From: a virus
Virus record (IMG/VR): IMGVR_UViG_3300039159_000070
Span: 1-37,043 of that record
Reading direction: 5' to 3' (one strand)
Length of the DNA stretch: 37,043 nucleotides
Notes under the pieces: generated by a model
What the model was told of the DNA's origin: nothing
Database searches by the model: none
The model's input: only the letters and a program-made list of their open reading frames with translations
Position numbers and translations under genes: made by a program
Shown: positions 32,209-37,043 of the stretch, piece by piece
Position numbering within the stretch: position 1 is the stretch's first letter
How the letters are laid out: every line of letters begins with the position of its first letter

Positions 32209-34100
32209 GTTAATGTATCCTCTGTAGTGGATAACCACACTTTTCTAGCGTCAGAGTCATCACTAAACAATAAATGCATTACTTCTTTCATATGTGCGTC
32301 CCCTGTTATCGGTAGATAAAATCGGTCGTCATTGATAATCATTTCCCAATCTGATCGTTCCATACTACCAAGACCTTTGTAATATTGTATAGTCCAGCCT
32401 TTATACTTGTCGCGTTGCGCTACGTATTCCGGTCTATTTTTGAAATGAACTCTTTTATTGCCTTTAACGGCAACTACGTTAGGAGCAATTAACCTATAAA
32501 AGTAGGAAGGTTGTTTAGGATCAAATAGCTCTGGCCAAAATTGATAAAATAAACACAACAAGGTCGTGATGATATCGTCTCCGTCTGGATCTGAGTCAGT
32601 CGCAATTACGACACGCTTTCCAAATCGTAGTTCGTGTTTATACGCTTTCTGACCAGGTACCAATCCGACAGCCGCCAGCAAATCAGTCAACTTACCCATT
32701 TTTAACACTTGGGCTACTGTGGATCCGTATACGTTGTTTATCTTACCACCTAATGGAAAACTTCCCATAGTTGCTGGTGTCCTTACTTCCACCAAACTAC
32801 TTGCGGCTGATAACCCCTCTGTCACAAATATACTACATTTAGAACGATCGCGTTCGGTCGCATCTAACAATCCAGGAACCTTCTTTCGTAATGTTTTCTT
32901 GAACTCATCACTAGCCTTCTTATTTGCATTCTTGTGATGGCGTTCGTTTGCTTTTTCTAATACAGAGTCCAGCCATTCACGATTGCGTTTTGCGAATAAC
33001 GTCCACCCAGCCGCTATAATACCATCTAACTCTTTTCGTAGATTAGGTCCGATTAACCTTGTCTTACTTTGACTGTCATACACTGGATCTGATACCTTGA
33101 GGGATCCTAATATCAACAAGTTTTGTCTGATGTCGTTCTTTGTGATTTCTGCCCCGAGTTTCTTAGCTTCTTTTTTAAGATGTTCTGTCGTAGCGTCTAC
33201 GAATGCGTTCACGAATTGAGTGTTGCACATCCCTCCGTCGTACAACAATGAACTGTTTACCCATGTAAATACTTGTTCGTCCATGCCTTCATATTGATCC
33301 AATATTACAAAAAATTCAAAACCAGATATGCCAAATTTGAAATATTGTTTGGATATACCTTTTACAATATCCTCCAATCCATTTTTGTATTGAAATTTTT
33401 CGTTGTTGTATGATACTACTGTTCCAGGATTGTTAAATGCTATTTCAATAGACTTGTTTCGTAACAATTCTGTTGGTAATGAAGTATCAACTACCACAGT
33501 GTTATCTAATGTGTACGAGATCTTCGTGCCTGACTTACTCGCTGCGTGTTTTTTAATAACTGGTTCTGTTATTTTTGCAGCCCCATCACTAAACGTTTGT
33601 GTATACTTTTTCCCATCACGGACGATTTCGATATCAAATTTTTCTGAACAAAACGCAACCATTGAACTACCAATTCCGTTTTGACCTTGAGTTCCGGCCT
33701 CTTTACCTGTCGCAAAGTTACGGCCAGATCGCAAAGAAGCAAATACAACTTCCGGTGTCGGTTTTCCTGAACTATGTGTTTCGATCGGAACCCCTCTTCC
33801 GTTATCTTCTACGGAATATATTCCGTTATCCGCAGAGTATGTTATCGTAAGTGTTTTGTCAGTCTTGGTAAGCTGCGAGAACTCATCATTACTGTTATCC
33901 ACTATCTCTTGAAACATACGAAGTACAGCAGGGACAAACGTAGTTTGTGTAATTTCTATTTTGTCTGATTTAAAATACGGAAGGTTAAATTGGGTAGGAG
34001 ACGTGCTCCCACCATACATCGATAAACGTAGTCTAACGTGATCTCTATCACTCAGAATCTGAATATCATTCGCCGTATATTCTTTATTTATTTTTGACAT
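32205..34100 (-). CDS. 39: Type II DNA topoisomerase, large subunit (gp39 + gp60, unsplit)
   Basis: 631 residues. GHKL ATPase: EIVDNSNDE with E65/N69, VEDNGRGVP with D99, GTQGQNGIGSS at 136-146. TOPRIM: FVTEGLSAASSL with E428 and ATDSDPDGDD with D502/D504/D506. T4 splits these functions into gp39 (516 aa) and gp60; here they are one chain. It forms a complex with the subunit at 28688-30043. It overlaps the primase gene by 17 bases, consistent with translational coupling. Confidence 0.95.
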   Translation of the reverse strand: MSKINKEYTANDIQILSDRDHVRLRLSMYGGSTSPTQFNLPYFKSDKIEITQTTFVPAVLRMFQEIVDNSNDEFSQLTKTDKTLTITYSADNGIYSVEDNGRGVPIETHSSGKPTPEVVFASLRSGRNFATGKEAGTQGQNGIGSSMVAFCSEKFDIEIVRDGKKYTQTFSDGAAKITEPVIKKHAASKSGTKISYTLDNTVVVDTSLPTELLRNKSIEIAFNNPGTVVSYNNEKFQYKNGLEDIVKGISKQYFKFGISGFEFFVILDQYEGMDEQVFTWVNSSLLYDGGMCNTQFVNAFVDATTEHLKKEAKKLGAEITKNDIRQNLLILGSLKVSDPVYDSQSKTRLIGPNLRKELDGIIAAGWTLFAKRNREWLDSVLEKANERHHKNANKKASDEFKKTLRKKVPGLLDATERDRSKCSIFVTEGLSAASSLVEVRTPATMGSFPLGGKINNVYGSTVAQVLKMGKLTDLLAAVGLVPGQKAYKHELRFGKRVVIATDSDPDGDDIITTLLCLFYQFWPELFDPKQPSYFYRLIAPNVVAVKGNKRVHFKNRPEYVAQRDKYKGWTIQYYKGLGSMERSDWEMIINDDRFYLPITGDAHMKEVMHLLFSDDSDARKVWLSTTEDTLT

Positions 34101-35139
34101 TGGTTACCTTATTTTTAAACTTTTTGAGTTTAATGCCTTTTTCACACAAAAGATCCACCCGCACAGTAGCTTCAAATCCCGATACTATATTATCGATTAA
34201 CGTTTTGATTACAAACAACTTACCATACCTGACGATTGCATCATTCACGTCTTTACATTCATTGAATGGCAATACAGAAACACTCCAACCTTGGTTTAAT
34301 CCTTGCATTGCCAATAAACCACCATCTCCTGTTCTATCTGGAATTACAACTTTTTTTCTAGGTGATGAATTTAGGTATAATATTTGTTGTTGAGTCATCT
34401 CATTCCCAAACACCGCCACACCTTCGATATGAATAGCGTCAAAAAATCCTTCCACGACGAACAACGGTTGATCAACGTCAGTAAATAATCGATCAAATCC
34501 GTAGAGTATTGAACCTTTTGACACTGATTCAGTACTTAGATATTTAGGATCTAACGTATCTGTCAGGTCTCTCCCTTGAAAAAACACTAATTGATTATTC
34601 CTATATATTGGAATAATTAATCGTTTATCCCACTTACGGTCTTGTTTATTAGTACCCTTTGACAAATAAAATTTATAATCATCGATATCAATCGACCTAG
34701 ACAATAGGTACTCTTGTGCGATTTTACTCCATATATCATCTTCATCTTGAATTAAACGATAAAAAGTTTTCGGGAGAATTAGATGCTGTGTAGTATCATT
34801 ACCTACTCGTGGTACGGTTGTGGAACCACTTGGAGCAGCTTTTTTCCTTTTCTTAAAAGATTCAAATTGTAACTGTTTAATAGTGTTTTCGGGAACACCA
34901 AATGCGTTCAATACTTTAACCATTCCTGTTGACAGAAATGATTCTGCATCATCATACATCGCATCAGCAGTACAATTAAAGCAATGATATGACGTCTTAC
35001 CGTTTTCAAATTTCCACCCACCTCGCTTCTTGTGTTTATGATCGTCACACACAGAACATCGTATAGCATACCAACCGCTGGGGGTAGTCTTGTTGGGTAG
35101 CAACACGTACTGCCTAACAATTTGTTCAAACGAATTCAT
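34084..35139 (-). CDS. DNA primase, DnaG/gp61 type
   Basis: 351 residues (T4 gp61 is 342). N-terminal zinc ribbon with C28-x2-C31 and C53-x2-C56 (IRCSVCDDH, YHCFNC). TOPRIM domain: LFVVEGFFDA with E230, FGNEMTQQQ at 244-252 and PDRTGDGG with D268/D272. It makes RNA primers for the helicase. Its start overlaps the ClpP-like stop by four bases (ATGA), and its end overlaps the topoisomerase. Confidence 0.92.
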   Translation of the reverse strand: MNSFEQIVRQYVLLPNKTTPSGWYAIRCSVCDDHKHKKRGGWKFENGKTSYHCFNCTADAMYDDAESFLSTGMVKVLNAFGVPENTIKQLQFESFKKRKKAAPSGSTTVPRVGNDTTQHLILPKTFYRLIQDEDDIWSKIAQEYLLSRSIDIDDYKFYLSKGTNKQDRKWDKRLIIPIYRNNQLVFFQGRDLTDTLDPKYLSTESVSKGSILYGFDRLFTDVDQPLFVVEGFFDAIHIEGVAVFGNEMTQQQILYLNSSPRKKVVIPDRTGDGGLLAMQGLNQGWSVSVLPFNECKDVNDAIVRYGKLFVIKTLIDNIVSGFEATVRVDLLCEKGIKLKKFKNKVTNVKNK

Positions 35140-35804
35140 TGTTGTACAGATTCCTTATTTTTCTTTGCCTTTTTGTTCGATGCTTCGATTACAGATTCCT
35201 CTATAATAGAGTTTTCATTAATCTGTTTCAATCGTTCACGAATTTCATCTGAATCCATCCAATAATCTTTACCTTCGATAATTCCATCCACTTCATCATT
35301 AGTTAAGAACGGAACACAAATACTTTTTAGTAGTTTATTGTATAATTGCAATGTATTCGTTAGTTCTTTAAACTGTTCATTGCCTTTTCCGCCGCCTGCC
35401 CCTCCAGAAAAATCATGAAACATCATCCTGCAATTATCATGCACAATGTGTTGATCAGCCGCTAGAAATAGAATTGATCCCATAGATGAAGCTTCTGCTT
35501 CCAATACAGTAATGATAACAGCTTGAGATGATCTCATCGCGTTCAGTATTTGGATGCCTGTATCAAGTCTTCCACCTGGAGTATTAAGACAAACATAGAT
35601 AACATCCTCAATACTAGCTGTTCGTATTGTGTGAATCATATCTGTATATAAACCTGGTTCCAGAATAGGAGTGCTAAGATAAAACCAGTGCTCGTTTGTG
35701 TGGTATGTGGTAGTTACTTGTTGATATGCAGGTTGTGGATTTCCCAGTCCTTCTTCATAATTATCCGAATTTGACGTATATTGTTTCGCTTTCAGCCGAC
35801 TCAT
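35136..35804 (-). CDS. clpP: ClpP-like serine protease
   Basis: 222 residues. ClpP/crotonase fold with the complete triad: S107 in EASSMGSI, H130 in MMFHDF, D180 in GKDYWM (compare RDxFM of ClpP); NTPGGRLDTG at 74-83 is the oxyanion strand. A Gly-rich loop follows H130. The C-terminal 30 residues are Lys/Glu-rich. It heads the replication operon. In phages such proteins serve as prohead proteases or modify host proteolysis; here the neighbours are replication genes. Hydrophobic Clp-docking residues cannot be judged by eye. Confidence 0.88.
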   Translation of the reverse strand: MSRLKAKQYTSNSDNYEEGLGNPQPAYQQVTTTYHTNEHWFYLSTPILEPGLYTDMIHTIRTASIEDVIYVCLNTPGGRLDTGIQILNAMRSSQAVIITVLEAEASSMGSILFLAADQHIVHDNCRMMFHDFSGGAGGGKGNEQFKELTNTLQLYNKLLKSICVPFLTNDEVDGIIEGKDYWMDSDEIRERLKQINENSIIEESVIEASNKKAKKNKESVQQ

Positions 35805-35972
35805 TCAATTCTCCTTATTCGTCAGCGTATCATACTTGAGTATTCAATTCATTGCTACAACAAAAAAGAGAGTCTTTCGACTCTCTTTTAGACGTTTGAT
35901 AATAAGGTGTCTTACGCCCCACTAACAGTTAAGCTGCTAGACGGATCTCTCCGTAAGTTTCATCGTTTGCAT
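35805..35972 (-). promoter_or_regulatory. Intergenic region before clpP: 11-codon minigene, hairpin and terminator
   Basis: Behind the 59-aa gene stop an ATG follows at once (TAAATG) and opens an 11-codon frame (MQTMKLTERSV, 35937-35972), with an ACGGA/TCCGT hairpin at 35941-35954. Then comes the terminator. The last 60 bases hold TATGAT as a possible -10 and an AAGGAG before the clpP ATG, but no good -35. Confidence 0.35.
35864..35889 (-). terminator. Strong terminator between the DHFR and clpP units
   Basis: Minus strand: AAAAGAGAGTC, GAAA tetraloop, GACTCTCTTTT and further T residues. Confidence 0.9.
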
Positions 35973-36152
35973 TTACATGCTTGCTTCATTTACGTCGATC
36001 GCCTGACGACTCCTAATCAATACTAATTGCTGCGCAATCGACATGTCTTCATCCCCGTTAGACGTACTCGTTGCATTGGTGGAGATGGTCGGAATCCCAC
36101 CGACTTCTTGCTCAACTTTCATAATGACTTCAAACAGAATTCTTAATACCAT
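35973..36152 (-). CDS. Hypothetical protein, 59 residues
   Basis: Start chosen at ATG 36152 (MVLRILFEVIMKVEQEVGG), since starting at 36239 would require a long overlap with the secreted protein gene. ATG 36122 is an alternative; neither has a convincing RBS. The middle is Thr/Ser/Asn/Asp-rich and the end (SIAQQLVLIRSRQ) helical. No family recognised. A 26-base palindrome ending at 36176 covers the leader. Confidence 0.5.
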   Translation of the reverse strand: MVLRILFEVIMKVEQEVGGIPTISTNATSTSNGDEDMSIAQQLVLIRSRQAIDVNEASM

Positions 36153-36176
36153 ATTCATAAATTTATTTATGAATAT
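36151..36176. repeat. Palindrome with 11-base arms between small genes
   Basis: ATATTCATAAA and its complement around a TTTA loop. On the minus strand one arm contains CATAAATA (36164-36171), a late-promoter-like octamer, so it can be a promoter, a processing hairpin or both. Confidence 0.5.
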
Positions 36177-36177
36177 G

Positions 36178-36555
36178 TTAATACTGATAATACCGACACC
36201 AATATGCTTCAATACGAATGAGTTGCATATACGTTTCATGTTTCTCTAGTCGTTCCTTCATTCTAAAAGTATCTCTTATTATTCGTTGAACGTCAATGAA
36301 TACTTCATGTGAAAATATATCTGGAGATAATGCAGTTAATTCATCAAAGCTATTATCCCAATTCGTTAATGTCTGATCGACACTTAGTTGATGTTTATTT
36401 TCTTTAGCGTTTATAAGAGTTATTATTTTTGTGATACACAACGTTTCCGTTTCACCGCTAGTTAACCGAGTAGACGGGACAGAACTTAACTCCTCCGCAC
36501 TAAATACAGGACTAACAGTAAATAACACTCCTATTATGACAAAAACGTACCGCAT
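36178..36555 (-). CDS. Secreted/periplasmic protein, unknown
   Basis: 125 residues with a classical Sec signal peptide (about 1-20, MRYVFVIIGVLFTVSPVFSA) and a predicted cut before EEL. The mature part is helical with two cysteines (about 39 and 120) that may form a disulfide. No enzyme motif. It follows the 62-aa gene by three bases. Export suggests a role in the periplasm such as lysis control or exclusion; nothing more can be said. Confidence 0.7.
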   Translation of the reverse strand: MRYVFVIIGVLFTVSPVFSAEELSSVPSTRLTSGETETLCITKIITLINAKENKHQLSVDQTLTNWDNSFDELTALSPDIFSHEVFIDVQRIIRDTFRMKERLEKHETYMQLIRIEAYWCRYYQY

Positions 36556-36558
36556 CGT

Positions 36559-36747
36559 TCAAGATTCCACGTGTATCAATGAATGCAGTTGATCTCTTAC
36601 CCACCTGTCTGATTGATTTCTGGTACAATGAACGTTTTCGACCTTAACTTTCGACCCTCGATAAATTTGTGTTTGTACTTCCTTTCCCTCAGTTCCGCTA
36701 ACATATACCAGATATGGACCAACTTTTTCTGAGTGCACAAACGTCAT
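36559..36747 (-). CDS. Hypothetical protein, 62 residues
   Basis: The ATG follows the DHFR stop directly (TAAATG). The chain is beta-rich (VGPYLVYVSGTEG, VQTQIYRGSKVKVENV), with a single Cys, and ends in a basic helix. No family recognised. Its tight placement shows it is co-translated with DHFR. Confidence 0.7.
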   Translation of the reverse strand: MTFVHSEKVGPYLVYVSGTEGKEVQTQIYRGSKVKVENVHCTRNQSDRWVRDQLHSLIHVES

Positions 36748-37043
36748 TTAGATTCTCCTAAGTTTTAGAAAAAACAGATCGTCTGTTTGCTCTCCCTCCT
36801 CAATGGAAAAGAATTGGTTGACATACTGGAGAGGAAAGACACGATCGCCTTTGTATATACGTCTTACCACAGACATGTATATATTAGTTGTCCAAGGTAA
36901 CGCTTCGATGAACAATTTTTCTCCACCTAATACAAAGACTTGTCGCTTGTCCTCATTTTCTAAATTTTCTACAGCTGTTCTAATATCAGGAACAAAGACC
37001 ACAGAAGGTGTTACATTCAATTCTGTGACTTTATTTGATATTA
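36748..37043 (-). CDS. folA: Dihydrofolate reductase, C-terminal part
   Basis: The frame is open to the right edge, 98 codons, so the N-terminal part with the active site lies outside. The TTG at 37020 is not the start, as codons ISNKVTE upstream remain open. Visible DHFR features: QVFVLGGEKLFIEALPW (the GG of the cofactor-binding turn), then IYMSVVRR and KGDRVFP, which match the conserved GD-x-x-FP strand of the family, and a terminal beta strand FFLKLRR. The enzyme regenerates tetrahydrofolate for thymidylate synthesis, together with the dCMP deaminase on the other strand. Confidence 0.88.
   Translation of the reverse strand, partial: ISNKVTELNVTPSVVFVPDIRTAVENLENEDKRQVFVLGGEKLFIEALPWTTNIYMSVVRRIYKGDRVFPLQYVNQFFSIEEGEQTDDLFFLKLRRI

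Noticed and set aside
36153-36239. N-terminal extension of the 59-aa protein to 88 residues
   Set aside because: It would overlap the coding end of the secreted protein by more than 60 bases and run through the palindrome; no RBS.

Overview
The window is a piece of an AT-rich genome of a large tailed phage with a contractile tail, related to T4 (a myovirus of the broad T4-like or 'far-T4' kind). The evidence is a run of T4-type baseplate proteins (gp6-, gp25- and gp5-like), a T4-type two-subunit type II topoisomerase, a DnaB/gp41-type helicase, a DnaG-type primase, and short TATAAATA-like late promoters. A lipoprotein signal and a Sec signal peptide point to a Gram-negative host. Host and genus cannot be named from the sequence alone.

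Layout. Nearly all genes are on the minus strand, so the window reads functionally from right to left. (i) 37043-35973: end of a dihydrofolate reductase gene and three small unknown genes, closed by a strong terminator at 35864-35889. (ii) 35804-30696: a tightly packed replication operon with ClpP-like protease, primase, topoisomerase ATPase/TOPRIM subunit, a possible nuclease, a small protein and a metallophosphoesterase. (iii) 30162-30719 (+): one gene under a late-type promoter, coding for a helix-turn-helix protein whose N-terminus looks like a capsid-targeting peptide. (iv) 30043-28061: topoisomerase medium subunit, a lipoprotein and a small protein, followed by about 340 bases without an ORF but with about nine consecutive hairpins (candidate structured RNA, 27720-28060) and two small genes. 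(v) 23798-27168 (+): dCMP deaminase, B12-dependent ribonucleotide reductase and a small cysteine-rich protein. (vi) 23596-18496 (-): small genes, a LysM-like protein, an Sm-like protein, a 409-aa zinc-ribbon protein and the replicative helicase, ending in a terminator at 18459-18482. (vii) 18402-1 (-): late structural block with an acidic scaffold-like protein, a gp68-like small protein, a RecB/Cas4-type nuclease, a retropepsin-like protease, a 2OG-oxygenase-like protein, gp5, gp25, gp6 and a giant virion protein of more than 3017 residues that runs off the left edge.

Mobile DNA. An internally deleted IS200/IS605-type element (left end, last ~60 codons of tnpB, right end) lies between gp6 and the giant gene. 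A 95-base copy of its left end (94/95 identical, inverted) lies between two small genes at 21981-22075.

How it works together. The DHFR, dCMP deaminase and RNR supply dTTP precursors and dNTPs; helicase, primase and topoisomerase replicate the genome; the late block builds the head core and baseplate. Two promoter classes are visible: sigma70-like ones before helicase, topoisomerase and nucleotide genes, and NATAAATA late motifs before structural genes. The features most worth following up are the multi-hairpin RNA candidate, the retropepsin-like protease in the morphogenesis cluster, the set of proteins sharing a capsid-targeting-like N-terminus, and the transposon derivative that may still encode a TnpB guide-RNA scaffold.
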